Below, one piece after another: positions 1-7,753 of a stretch of 16,491 bases of DNA; the first letter of the stretch is position 1, and every line of letters starts with the position of its first letter. Source of the stretch: an uncultured Lentisphaeria bacterium (GTDB lineage Bacteria; Verrucomicrobiota; Lentisphaeria; Victivallales; Victivallaceae); assembly GCA_949298665.1 (NCBI GenBank), contig CASFXO010000210.1, positions 1 to 16,491 on the forward strand, written 5' to 3'. The position numbers were made by a program, and so were the translations under genes. Under the pieces are notes generated by a model, which had not been told where the DNA came from, did not search any database, and saw only the letters and a list, made by a program, of their open reading frames with translations.

Positions 1-335
1 GCCTGAAACAGGTCGCCATGCCCGGTTCCCGCGAAAAAGCGGCGATTGCCGCGGTGTTCAAGCAGGAAGGCTATATCAAAGATTGTTCTGTGGTGGAAGA
101 CGGGCCGAAGAAGACGCTCGTGGTGGACCTCAAGTATTACAACGGGAAACCGGTGATCGAAGGTCTGGAACGGGTCAGCAAGCCCAGCCGGCGCATGCAT
201 TGCGGCAGCCGCGAAATTCCGCGGGTGCGCAACGGGCTCGGCACCGTGGTGTTGTCCACCCCGCACGGCATCATGAGCGGCGCTCAGGCCGCGAAGGAAA
301 ACGTCGGCGGTGAGATCATCTGTTATATCTGGTAA
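1..335 (+). CDS. rpsH: 30S ribosomal protein S8 (uS8), 3' part
   Basis: Ribosomal protein S8 binds the central domain of 16S rRNA and is an assembly protein of the 30S platform; in many bacteria it also represses its own operon. The frame is open from base 3, giving 110 visible residues; S8 is usually about 130 residues, so roughly 20 N-terminal residues lie outside the window. The C-terminal signature is clear: a serine-threonine-proline-histidine-glycine stretch followed by MSGAQAAKENVGGEIICYIW before TAA. An internal ATG at 18 is not the start, because homology continues upstream of it. It sits 18 bases before rplF, the normal spc order. Confidence 0.97.
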   Translation, partial: LKQVAMPGSREKAAIAAVFKQEGYIKDCSVVEDGPKKTLVVDLKYYNGKPVIEGLERVSKPSRRMHCGSREIPRVRNGLGTVVLSTPHGIMSGAQAAKENVGGEIICYIW

Positions 336-353
336 GTCAAGGATATTCACATT

Positions 354-887
354 ATGTCTCGTATTGGAAAGAAACCGATTGCGATTCCCGCCGGCGTCAA
401 GGTAACGGTCGCGGACGGGGCAGTGACGGTGGAGGGAAAAGACAAGCTGTCGCTGCCGCTGCCGCCGCTGGTTTCGGTGGCCGTCGAGGGATCTGAGGTC
501 ATTGTCAGCCGCCAGGATGAGGAACGCGCTTCGAGCGCGATGCAGGGACTGGCCCGCAGCCTGATCAACAATATGGTCATCGGGGTCAGCGCCGGCTTCA
601 AGAAGGAACTGCAGATCGTCGGCGTCGGCTATCGGGCTCAGATCAGCGGCAAGAAGCTGGTTTTGAACCTGGGCTATTCCCATCCGGTCGAATATATGGT
701 ACCGGAAGGGGCGAAGGTCACGGTGGCCGACAACGTCAAGATTACGGTGGAAGGCGCGGACAAGCAGCTGGTCGGCCAGGTGGCCGCCACCATTCGCCGT
801 TTCCGGAAGCCCGAACCCTACAAGGGCAAGGGGATCCGGTATGTGGATGAACAGATCACCCTCAAGGAAGGGAAATCCGTCGGATAG
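354..887 (+). CDS. rplF: 50S ribosomal protein L6 (uL6)
   Basis: L6 binds 23S rRNA near the factor-binding (sarcin-ricin) region of the large subunit. The 177-residue product matches the usual length. It opens with MSRIGKKPIAIPAGV, the conserved L6 start, and contains the paired L6 repeats, with GVGYRA near residues 89-94 and the C-terminal KPEPYKGKGIRY signature near residues 150-161. The gene lies 18 bases after rpsH and 21 bases before rplR. It ends in TAG, and the same frame meets a TGA only five codons later. Nothing in the protein is unusual apart from a slightly divergent last ten residues. Confidence 0.98.
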   Translation: MSRIGKKPIAIPAGVKVTVADGAVTVEGKDKLSLPLPPLVSVAVEGSEVIVSRQDEERASSAMQGLARSLINNMVIGVSAGFKKELQIVGVGYRAQISGKKLVLNLGYSHPVEYMVPEGAKVTVADNVKITVEGADKQLVGQVAATIRRFRKPEPYKGKGIRYVDEQITLKEGKSVG

Positions 888-908
888 TCCGCGGGGGAGT
901 TATGAATC

Positions 909-1271
909 ATGGCTGTTAAGAGCAATAAAGAACAACGTATGCGCCGTCATCTGCGCATTCGCAAGAAAGTTTCCGGCACGGCGGCCTGCCCGAGGTTTTG
1001 CGTGAGCATCACCGCGAACAATATTTATTGTCAGTTCATTGACGATGAAAAGGGCGTGACGCTGGCTTCGACCTCCAGTCTGGATCCCAAATTCAAGGCG
1101 GAAAACGGCAAGCCGAACATGGCCGGCGCCGCCTTGCTGGGCAAACTGGCGGCGGAGAACGCCAGGGCCGCCGGAATTTCGGCGGTGGTCTACGACCGTT
1201 CGGGGTATCGCTATCATGGCCGCGTGAAGGCAATCGCCGAAGCCGCCAGAGAGCAGGGACTGAAATTCTAG
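909..1271 (+). CDS. rplR: 50S ribosomal protein L18 (uL18)
   Basis: L18 binds 5S rRNA and helps dock it in the central protuberance of the 50S subunit. The 120-residue product has the basic N-terminus (RMRRHLRIRKK), the central Rossmann-like fold and the conserved C-terminal YDRSGYRYHGRVKAIAEAA region. The start at 909 is preferred over an ATG at 902, which is out of frame and stops after five codons; a G-rich Shine-Dalgarno-like GGGGGAG at about 893-899 precedes it. The gene ends in TAG, with a TGA eight codons downstream in the same frame. It is 13 bases before rpsE. Confidence 0.97.
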   Translation: MAVKSNKEQRMRRHLRIRKKVSGTAACPRFCVSITANNIYCQFIDDEKGVTLASTSSLDPKFKAENGKPNMAGAALLGKLAAENARAAGISAVVYDRSGYRYHGRVKAIAEAAREQGLKF

Positions 1272-1284
1272 GAGCGTATGGCAT

Positions 1285-1800
1285 ATGGCGAAGCGTGAAA
1301 ATATGAAGAACGATGAGGCTTTCGACAACGAGCTTGGCGAGAGCGTCATCAGCATCAACCGGAGTGCCAAGGTCGTCAAGGGCGGCAAGAACTTCAGTTT
1401 CGGCGCGCTGGTGGTGGTGGGCGACCGCAAGGGGCGGGTCGGTTACGGCTACGGCAAGGCGAACGAAGTTTCCGATGCGATCCGCAAGGGCGGGGAAAGC
1501 GCCCGGCGGAACCTGGTGGCCGTGCCGATGCACGGCATGACGCTGCCGCACGAAGTGGAAGTGAAGTTCGGCGGAGCGCGGGTGCTGCTGAAACCGGCGA
1601 GTGCGGGGACCGGTTTGACTGCCGGCGGCGCGGTCCGGGCCATTCTGGAACTGGCGGGGGTGCAGGACGTGCTGGCCAAATCGCTCGGTGCGAGCAATGC
1701 CACCAACGTGGCAAAGGCGACGTTCAAGGCGATTTCCATGCTGCGGGACCGGGACAGTGTTCTGGAACGGCGCGGGATGACCGCCGCGGAAGCGAAATAA
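1285..1800 (+). CDS. rpsE: 30S ribosomal protein S5 (uS5)
   Basis: S5 sits at the mRNA entry side of the 30S subunit and influences decoding accuracy. The 171-residue product has the double-stranded RNA-binding fold beginning at INRSAKVVKGGKNFSFGALV (about residues 24-43) and the RKGRVGYGYGKANEVSDAIRK motif (about residues 48-68). The C-terminal domain carries the conserved SLGASNATNVAKAT segment. A GGAG at 1271-1274 fits as ribosome-binding site for the ATG at 1285; the ATG at 1278 is out of frame. In most bacteria rpmD (L30) would follow, but only 39 bases separate this gene from rplO. Confidence 0.98.
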   Translation: MAKRENMKNDEAFDNELGESVISINRSAKVVKGGKNFSFGALVVVGDRKGRVGYGYGKANEVSDAIRKGGESARRNLVAVPMHGMTLPHEVEVKFGGARVLLKPASAGTGLTAGGAVRAILELAGVQDVLAKSLGASNATNVAKATFKAISMLRDRDSVLERRGMTAAEAK

Positions 1801-1839
1801 GGGTTTTCGCAGGGATGCGGAAAAATTTGAGGTAATACT

Positions 1840-2286
1840 ATGAAATTGCACGAACTCAGTCCGAATCCGGGTTCCCGGCAGCGGCGCAAGCGGGTCGGCC
1901 GTGGCGACAGCTCCGGCATGGGCAAGACCTGCTGCCGCGGGGAAAAGGGGCAGAAGTCCCGTTCCGGCTCGAAGATCCGTCCGTTTTTTGAAGGCGGTCA
2001 GATTCCGTTGTTCCGGCGGTTGCCGAAGCGCGGATTCAACAGTCCGGATCATATCGAATATCATCTGATCAACCTTTCCGTGCTGGAAGAACATTTCGAA
2101 GCGGGTGAGGTGGTGGACGTGGAAGCGCTCCGCGCGAAGAACCTGCTCGGGAAGAGCGAACGCGAGCTGAAGGTCCTGGCCAATGGGGAGATCACCAAGG
2201 CTCTGACCGTGAAGGCCCGGAAATTTTCCGCTGCGGCGGCCGCCAAGATCGAGGCTGCCGGCGGCAAGGCGGAAGTGATCGAGTAA
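1840..2286 (+). CDS. rplO: 50S ribosomal protein L15 (uL15)
   Basis: L15 is a late-assembling 23S rRNA-binding protein of the large subunit. The 148-residue product starts MKLHELSPNPGSRQRRKRVG and has the glycine-rich, basic N-terminal extension with KGQKSRSG near residues 41-48. That extension reads GKTCCRGEKGQ, with two cysteines in place of the usual serine/glycine; other lineages also vary here. The C-terminal half has the expected ALTVKARKFSAAAAAKIEAAGG region. A GAGG at 1829-1832, seven bases before the ATG, is a good ribosome-binding site. The gene directly follows rpsE because rpmD is missing. Confidence 0.97.
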   Translation: MKLHELSPNPGSRQRRKRVGRGDSSGMGKTCCRGEKGQKSRSGSKIRPFFEGGQIPLFRRLPKRGFNSPDHIEYHLINLSVLEEHFEAGEVVDVEALRAKNLLGKSERELKVLANGEITKALTVKARKFSAAAAAKIEAAGGKAEVIE

Positions 2287-2299
2287 CAGCGTGGGAGCG

Positions 2300-2327
2300 G
2301 CCGCCGGACAGGATGACTTCCGGCGGC
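2300..2327 (+). promoter_or_regulatory. GC-rich hairpin between rplO and secY
   Basis: A perfect 9-bp inverted repeat (GCCGCCGGA at 2300-2308, TCCGGCGGC at 2319-2327) with a 10-base loop lies in the 76-base gap before secY. No T run follows, so it is not a classic intrinsic terminator. It could be an attenuator, an RNA-processing site or a structure that tunes secY expression relative to the ribosomal genes. The hairpin is seen in the sequence; its role is inference. Confidence 0.4.
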
Positions 2328-2362
2328 GCTTCCGTAATCGAGAGAGACGGGTAGAAAGAAAG

Positions 2363-3718
2363 ATGTTTGCTGCATTCAGGAATCTATGGAGAGTCAAGGA
2401 GCTGCGGAACCGGCTGCTGTTCACCGCGCTGATCATTGTTTTGGTGCGCGTGGCGAGCAACATTCCGTGTCCCGGGGTTGATCCGGCGGCTCTGGAGGAT
2501 TATCTGGCGAGCATGACCGGCGGGGCTGACGGCGGTTTCATGGCGATGATCGACCTCTTTTCCGGCGGCGCTCTGGCGCATTTCGCGCTCGGCGCGCTGG
2601 GGATCATGCCGTACATTACCGCATCGATCATCATGCAGTTGCTGGTGCCGGTGATTCCTTCCCTGGAAAAAATCAGCCGGGAAGGGGAGTCCGGACGCCA
2701 GAAAATCTCTCAGTATACCCGTTATCTGACGATTGTGGTCTGCCTGGTGCAGGGGATCATGGTGGCCATGGCGATGGTCAATCCCGGCCGGCTGGGATTG
2801 CGGGAGCCGGCGTCGCCGTTATTTACCGGTTCTCAGGCGGCCTTTGTGTTTACGACGGTGGTGGTGATCACCTGTACGACGATGGTGTTCATGTGGCTCG
2901 GCGAACAGGTAACCGAGCGCGGGATCGGAAACGGGGTGTCGATCATCATTACGATTAATATTGTTTCCCGTTTGCCGCATTCAGTGATTGAACTGATTCA
3001 GATGGCGATGAAGGGGACGACGCCGGACGGAAATTCCTTCAAGCCGGTGCAGCTGCTGTTGCTGCTGCTGGTGTTCGCGGGGGTGACGGCGGCGACGATT
3101 CTGCTGTCCCAGGGATATCGGCGGGTACCGATTCAGATGGTGCGCAAGACCGTCGGCAGTCAGTTGACCGGAGGCAGCACCTATATGCCGCTCAAGGTGA
3201 ACTTCGCGAACGTCATGCCGATCATTTTCGCCGGTGCGATTCTGATGTTGCCGGAATATCTGTTCCAGTATCTGCAGTGGCACCGGGTGGCGTTGTGGTT
3301 CCGTCCGGACGGGGCCGGTTACAGCATTACCTACGGGATTCTGATCATGGCCTTCAGCTACTTCTGGGTTGCGAACCAGTTCAATCCGATTCAGATTGCC
3401 GATAACCTGAAGAAGGAAGGGGCATTCATTCCCGGTATCAGTCCCGGACAGGCGACGGCGGATTATCTGGACACGACGATGACGCGAGTGACGTTCGGCG
3501 GTGCGATTTTCCTGGTGGCACTGGCGCTTTTTCCGATGTTCCTCTACAGTAATTTCAAGATTCCGTTCATGGTGGCGCAGTTTTTCGGCGGTACCAGTCT
3601 GCTGATCATGGTCGGCGTGGTGCTGGATACCATGCGGCAGCTTGAATCGCATCTGACGATGCGGCATTACGAAGGATTTCTGAAGAGCGGCCGTCTGCGC
3701 GGACGCAGCGGCAATTGA
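2363..3718 (+). CDS. secY: Protein translocase subunit SecY
   Basis: SecY is the channel subunit of the SecYEG translocon in the inner membrane; it moves unfolded preproteins across the membrane and inserts membrane proteins. From the ATG at 2363 the product is 451 residues, the usual length, with many strongly hydrophobic segments consistent with the family's ten helices. Conserved pieces include SGGALAHFALGALGIMPYI in the second transmembrane region, GEQVTERGIGNG before a loop, and GGTSLLIMVGVVLDTMRQLE near the C-terminus. A longer GTG start at 2291 is possible, but it would add 24 residues unlike SecY and read through the hairpin. The site before 2363 (GAAAGAAAG) is a weak ribosome-binding site. 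It is the last gene of the spc block; adk, map and infA do not follow. Confidence 0.96.
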   Translation: MFAAFRNLWRVKELRNRLLFTALIIVLVRVASNIPCPGVDPAALEDYLASMTGGADGGFMAMIDLFSGGALAHFALGALGIMPYITASIIMQLLVPVIPSLEKISREGESGRQKISQYTRYLTIVVCLVQGIMVAMAMVNPGRLGLREPASPLFTGSQAAFVFTTVVVITCTTMVFMWLGEQVTERGIGNGVSIIITINIVSRLPHSVIELIQMAMKGTTPDGNSFKPVQLLLLLLVFAGVTAATILLSQGYRRVPIQMVRKTVGSQLTGGSTYMPLKVNFANVMPIIFAGAILMLPEYLFQYLQWHRVALWFRPDGAGYSITYGILIMAFSYFWVANQFNPIQIADNLKKEGAFIPGISPGQATADYLDTTMTRVTFGGAIFLVALALFPMFLYSNFKIPFMVAQFFGGTSLLIMVGVVLDTMRQLESHLTMRHYEGFLKSGRLRGRSGN

Positions 3719-3748
3719 TCGCCCCGACGGCATGACCGATGAACGGGG

Positions 3749-3790
3749 AAAGACGCAAAGACGCGAAGTGCCTTTGCGTCTTTGCGTTTT
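3749..3790 (+). terminator. Hairpin with T run after secY (probable terminator, repeat-like)
   Basis: A perfect 12-bp inverted repeat (AAAGACGCAAAG at 3749-3760, CTTTGCGTCTTT at 3772-3783) with an 11-base loop is followed by GCGTTTTG. It lies 30 bases after the secY stop. This fits an intrinsic terminator closing the ribosomal operon, although the T run is short. The left arm and loop contain a repeated ACGCAAAG/ACGCGAAG unit, which gives it the look of a dispersed intergenic repeat rather than a gene-specific terminator. Confidence 0.55.
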
Positions 3791-3811
3791 GTTCTGGGAG
3801 AGAAAGACGAC

Positions 3812-4492
3812 ATGGCGGATTCTGTAATTGCCATTGACGGGCCTGCCGCATCGGGCAAGAGTACGGTTGCCGCGCGACTGGCTGGCCGGCTGGGTATCGC
3901 GTACGTCAATACCGGCAACATGTTCCGCGCGGTGACTCTGGCCGCGCGCCGGGCCGGAATCACCCAGGCGGCGGATTGCACTGCCGAAAAACTGATCCCG
4001 GTGCTGGAGCGGCTGGATCTGGATTATGAACGCAATGCGGAAGGGAATTTTGAATTGCGTCTGAACGGGACGTTTCCCGGTGAGGCATTGCGTTCGCCGG
4101 AGGTGGCGGCATTGGTCAGTCCGGTGGCGACAGTGGGACCGGTGCGCGAGTTTCTGAAGAGAAGACAGCGGGAAATGGCCGGTCACGGCTGGTTGGTGAT
4201 GGAAGGACGGGACATCGGGACGGTGATTTTCCCGCATGCCCGTTATAAATTTTTTGTGACGGCTTCTCCGCTGGAGCGGGCGCGTCGTCGGCTGGCGCAG
4301 GAGGGCGAGAACTTTTCCGGGGCCACGCTGGAGGAGGTGGCAAAGGCGATCGCCGAACGGGACCGGATTGATTCCACCCGGGAAATCGCGCCGCTGAAAC
4401 CTGCGCCCGACGCAGTCACGGTGGACACCACCGGGATGTCGATCGAGGAAGTGGTGGATTTTATCGTCGGGAGGATGGAGCATGAAGCATGA
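3812..4492 (+). CDS. cmk: Cytidylate kinase
   Basis: Cytidylate kinase transfers phosphate from ATP to CMP or dCMP in the cytoplasm, making CDP/dCDP for RNA, DNA and phospholipid synthesis. From the ATG at 3812 the product is 226 residues, typical of bacterial Cmk. The Walker A motif GPAASGKS is at residues 10-17, followed by the CMP-binding YVNTGNMFRAV segment near residue 32. The EGRDIGTVIFP motif, the RDRIDSTRE segment and APLKPAPDAVTVDTT near the C-terminus are all family signatures. A GGGAG at 3796-3800 precedes this ATG; an upstream in-frame ATG at 3782 would start inside the hairpin and is unlikely. It overlaps the next gene by 11 bases, so the two are probably translationally coupled. 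Confidence 0.97.
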   Translation: MADSVIAIDGPAASGKSTVAARLAGRLGIAYVNTGNMFRAVTLAARRAGITQAADCTAEKLIPVLERLDLDYERNAEGNFELRLNGTFPGEALRSPEVAALVSPVATVGPVREFLKRRQREMAGHGWLVMEGRDIGTVIFPHARYKFFVTASPLERARRRLAQEGENFSGATLEEVAKAIAERDRIDSTREIAPLKPAPDAVTVDTTGMSIEEVVDFIVGRMEHEA

Positions 4493-4892
4493 AATGACCT
4501 ATCGGGTTCCCTACGCCGATACCGACCAGATGGGGGTGGTGTATTACGCCAACTATCTGGAATATTTCGAGCGCAGCCGGACGGAGATGCTCCGGGCGGC
4601 GGGGTTACCGTACAGCGAACTGGAGAAGATGGGGGTATTCCTGCCGGTTTCCGAAGCCTGCTGCAGATATCATGACTCTGCACATTACGACGATCTTTTG
4701 ACGTTTCGTTCTTTTGTGCAGGACATGCGCGGGGTACGGTTGACGATCGCCAGCGAAGTCTGGCGTGATGATCGGCTGCTGGTGAGCGGCCATGTGGTGC
4801 TGGCCTGCGTGAACTCGGATCGCAAAGTGGTGCGGTTGCCTGCACTGCTCGTGGAGCAGTGCCGGAAATTCCAGGAGGTGGATCATGCCTGA
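4482..4892 (+). CDS. Acyl-CoA thioesterase, YbgC/FadM-like hotdog fold
   Basis: This is a 136-residue single hotdog-fold (4HBT) protein. Family members hydrolyse acyl-CoA or related thioesters in the cytoplasm, and YbgC of the Tol-Pal region is the best known. The catalytic segment YADTDQMGVVYYANYLEYFE is at residues 11-30, with Asp15 in the position of the family's catalytic aspartate. The histidine found in E. coli YbgC at the following VYH is a tyrosine here (Tyr22), a common variant. The GAGG at 4471-4474 lies seven bases before the start. The gene overlaps cmk by 11 bases and manA by 8 bases. No tol or pal genes are nearby, so the substrate cannot be inferred. Confidence 0.9.
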   Translation: MKHEMTYRVPYADTDQMGVVYYANYLEYFERSRTEMLRAAGLPYSELEKMGVFLPVSEACCRYHDSAHYDDLLTFRSFVQDMRGVRLTIASEVWRDDRLLVSGHVVLACVNSDRKVVRLPALLVEQCRKFQEVDHA

Positions 4893-5910
4893 ATGGCCGG
4901 ATGCGGCATTGTTGTCGCCGTTGAAGTTCCTTCCGATTTACCAGGAACGGATCTGGGGGGGGACATTGATGCCGGAGGTGCTGGGGCGCGAAGTGCCCGC
5001 AGGCGCCGCTCCGGTGGGGGAATCCTGGGAACTTTCCGATCGGGACGGGGCGGTCAGTGTGGTGGCCTGCGGGGTGCTGGAAGGGGCGTCGCTGCGGGAG
5101 TTGACGGCGCGTTACGGGACGGCGCTGCTGGGGCGGAAGACCCGTCCCGACGGACGTTTCCCGCTGCTGGTCAAACTGATCGACGCCGGGGACCGGCTGT
5201 CGTTGCAGGTGCATCCGGACGAACAGGCGGCGCAGCGGATCGGCGGGGGGGCCGAGCCGAAGACGGAAATGTGGTATATCATCGCCGCCTGCCGCGGTGC
5301 GAACATTCTGGCGGGCCTGAGTCCGCGCGCCACGCGGCTGCAGCTCAATGACCGGCTGAGTTCGCCCGAGGTGGAGCAGCTGTTGCAGGTGTATCCGTCG
5401 CAGCCGGGGGATGCGTATTTCATTCCGGCGGGAACGCTGCACGCGATCGGCGGCGGAAATCTGATTCTGGAGATTCAGCAGAACAGCGATACCACCTATC
5501 GCATCAGCGACTGGGGACGGGTGGATGCCGCCGGTCATTCCCGGGAGCTTCATGTGGAAAAGGGTATGATGGCGATTGATTTCATGAACCGCAGTTCGCC
5601 CCGGATCGCCGGGGTGTCGGACGAGGTGGCGCATAATCGCAAATTTTCGATCGTTGATCGCTGCCGCTATTTTAAAGTGGACGACCTGAGGCTGGTGACG
5701 GTCTGGCATGACGATACCAACGCCACCGGCAGTTTTCATCTGCTCAGCGCCGTTAACAGGCCGGTGCGCATCGGCAAGGGGCCGCTGGCGGAAGAGCGGT
5801 CGCTGGAGTTGCAGGCCGGAGAAACTGCGTTGATTCCCTTCGCCTATGGGGCGTATTCGGTGCGTCCGCTGGCTGCCGGCGAGACGGCGGTGGTCAAGAC
5901 AAGTTTGTAG
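4885..5910 (+). CDS. manA: Mannose-6-phosphate isomerase, class I (short form)
   Basis: The enzyme interconverts fructose 6-phosphate and mannose 6-phosphate, feeding mannose use or GDP-mannose and surface sugar synthesis. The 341-residue cupin-type product matches the short class I family. Its zinc ligands are visible: Gln108 and His110 in SLQVHPDE, Glu128 in PKTEMWY, and His186 in PAGTLHAIGGG. The catalytic arginine region YRISDWGR ends at Arg212. AGGAGG at 4873-4878 is a strong ribosome-binding site six bases before the ATG. It overlaps the thioesterase gene by 8 bases and is 19 bases from argS. It ends in TAG, with a TGA 17 codons later in the same frame. Confidence 0.95.
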   Translation: MPEWPDAALLSPLKFLPIYQERIWGGTLMPEVLGREVPAGAAPVGESWELSDRDGAVSVVACGVLEGASLRELTARYGTALLGRKTRPDGRFPLLVKLIDAGDRLSLQVHPDEQAAQRIGGGAEPKTEMWYIIAACRGANILAGLSPRATRLQLNDRLSSPEVEQLLQVYPSQPGDAYFIPAGTLHAIGGGNLILEIQQNSDTTYRISDWGRVDAAGHSRELHVEKGMMAIDFMNRSSPRIAGVSDEVAHNRKFSIVDRCRYFKVDDLRLVTVWHDDTNATGSFHLLSAVNRPVRIGKGPLAEERSLELQAGETALIPFAYGAYSVRPLAAGETAVVKTSL

Positions 5911-5929
5911 AAAAAGGATTTCGTTGTTT

Positions 5930-7726
5930 ATGTTGCAGTTTCAGTGCATGGCCGACCTGAATGATTTTCTGAAAGAGTCGTTTGAGCGTTTCCCGGCGGA
6001 GATGTCGGTGGAGCCGGAACGGTGTCCGGAGGGAATGGCCGGGGATTTGACGGTCAATTGTTTCCGGTTTGCCCGGTTCTGCGGCGCGGCTCCGGACCGG
6101 GTGGCGCGGCAGGTGGCGGATTATCTGGCGGGACATGCGGATGTGGAAGCGGTCGATGTGGTGAAGGCATTCGTCAATGTGACGCTGAAGCCCGCCGCGT
6201 TGTACCGGGATTCGGTCGCGGCGCCGGACGCATTGCTGGAGGCGGGCAAGGTGGCGCCGGGGGAACGCCGCCGGATTCTGATCGAATACTCCGCGCCCAA
6301 CACCAACAAGCCGCAGCATCTGGGCCATGTGCGCAACAATACGCTCGGCATGTCGCTCGCGGCTCTGCTCAAGCGTGTCGGGCATGAGGTGATCGAGATC
6401 AACCTGGTCAACGACCGGGGCATTCACATCTGCAAGTCCATGATCGCCTATCAGCGCTTCGGTCATGGTGAGACGCCGGAATCCACCGGCATCAAGGGCG
6501 ATCATCTGGTCGGAGACTTTTATGTCGAGTACAACCGGGCGCTGTCGGCGGAAATTGCCGCGCTGAAAGCGGCCCATCCGGAATGGGCGGAACGGGACGC
6601 GGAGTCGCTCTTCCTGGAAACCGAACTCGGGCGGGCGACCCAGAAGATGCTCCAGGACTGGGAGGCCGGCGACCCCGAAGTGCGGGCGCTCTGGCGGCGG
6701 ATGAACGACTGGGTGTTCGCCGGTTTTGACGCCACGTACCGACGCATGGGGATTCATTTCGACCACACCTATCTGGAAAGTCAGACCTATCAGCTCGGCA
6801 AGGACGTGATCGCCGCCGGGCTGGAGCAGGGGGTATTTGTCCGGCGCGCGGACGGCGCCGTCATGGCACCGCTCGGCAAGCTGGGGGACAAGGTGGTGCT
6901 GCGTTCCGACGGAACCAGCGTCTACATGACGCAGGATATCGGGACCACGCTGCTGAAATACCGGGACTACCAGCCGGAAGCGATGATCTGGGTGGTGGGG
7001 GATGAGCAGAATCTGCATTTTCAGATGTTGTTTACGATCATGCGCAAGCTCGGATACGAATGGGCGGACAACCTGTTCCACCTCTCTTACGGCATGGTCA
7101 ATCTGCCTTCCGGGAAGATGAAAAGCCGGGAAGGCACGGTGGTCGACGCCGACGACCTCTTCGACGAGATGGTCAATCTGGCGATCGCCGGTTGCCGGGA
7201 ACGGGCCGACGAGTCGGTTTCCGAGGCCGAGCTGGCGGCACGGGGCGAAATCATCGGCATGGGCGCGCTGAAATTCATGCTGCTCAAGTTCAACGCCAGG
7301 ACCACCATGACCTTCGATCCCGCCGCCAGTATCCGGTTCGAAGGCGATACCGGGCCCTATGTGCAGTACGCCTGCGCCCGGATCCGGTCCATTGCGCGCA
7401 AGGCGGCGGAGCGCGGAATCGATTTCGCGCCGGACCGGGTGCGGTGGGAGTTGCTGGCCCATCCGGCGGAGAAGGCGCTGGCGCTGGCGGCGGCCTTTTA
7501 GCCGGCGGCGCTGCAACTGGCCGCCGGGCGACGGGATTGCTCGTCGCTGGTGGAATACCTGCTGGATCTGGCCAAGGCGTTCAACCGCTTCTATCGCGAA
7601 TGCCCGGTGCTGGCGGCGGCGGAGCCGGAACTGGTTTCCGCCCGGCTGGCGTTGTGTGAATCCGTGCGCATCGTGCTGACGGACGGGCTGGCCACGCTGA
7701 CCATCGGGGTGCCGGAGGCGATGTGA
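5930..7726 (+). CDS. argS: Arginyl-tRNA synthetase interrupted by an in-frame TAG
   Basis: ArgRS charges tRNA-Arg with arginine and is normally essential. Read through the TAG at codon 524, the frame gives 598 residues, the full family length. Visible parts are the N-terminal tRNA D-loop-recognition domain (about residues 1-110), APNTNKPQHLGH with the HIGH-equivalent HLGH at residues 130-133, the KMSKS-like KMKSR at 396-400, and the C-terminal helical DALR anticodon-binding domain. After the stop, the frame continues in consensus sequence (LLDLAKAFNRFYRECPVL, then RLALCESVRIVLTDGLATL, ending in VPEAM and TGA). If the TAG is obeyed, the 523-residue product loses 74 residues of the tRNA-binding domain. 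The start at 5930 has AAGGA at 5914-5918; an in-frame ATG at 5846 lies inside manA and is unlikely. Sequencing error, readthrough, or a decayed copy are all possible. Confidence 0.9.
7499..7501 (+). other. In-frame amber codon within argS
   Basis: TAG sits between a phenylalanine codon (TTT) and a proline codon (CCG) in the argS frame. No frameshift accompanies it, since the same frame continues for 74 conserved codons to TGA at 7724-7726. One-base neighbours that would be sense codons include CAG, GAG, AAG, TCG, TTG, TGG, TAC and TAT. Confidence 0.95.
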
Positions 7727-7753
7727 CGGCCGCCGGATGAACGCAGGAAGGCA

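Noticed and set aside
2291..2362. N-terminal extension of SecY from GTG at 2291
   Set aside because: The added 24 residues are unlike SecY, highly basic and encoded by the hairpin region; the ATG at 2363 gives the expected length.
1093..4483. Long minus-strand frames (456 and 500 residues) under the ribosomal genes and secY/cmk
   Set aside because: They are reverse shadows of conserved ribosomal, secY and cmk genes and show only low-complexity Arg/His/Pro-rich translations.
7499..7501. Selenocysteine or a genome-wide code change as explanation of the argS stop
   Set aside because: Selenocysteine uses TGA, not TAG, and three nearby genes end at their normal family length with TAG, so a global reassignment of TAG is unlikely.
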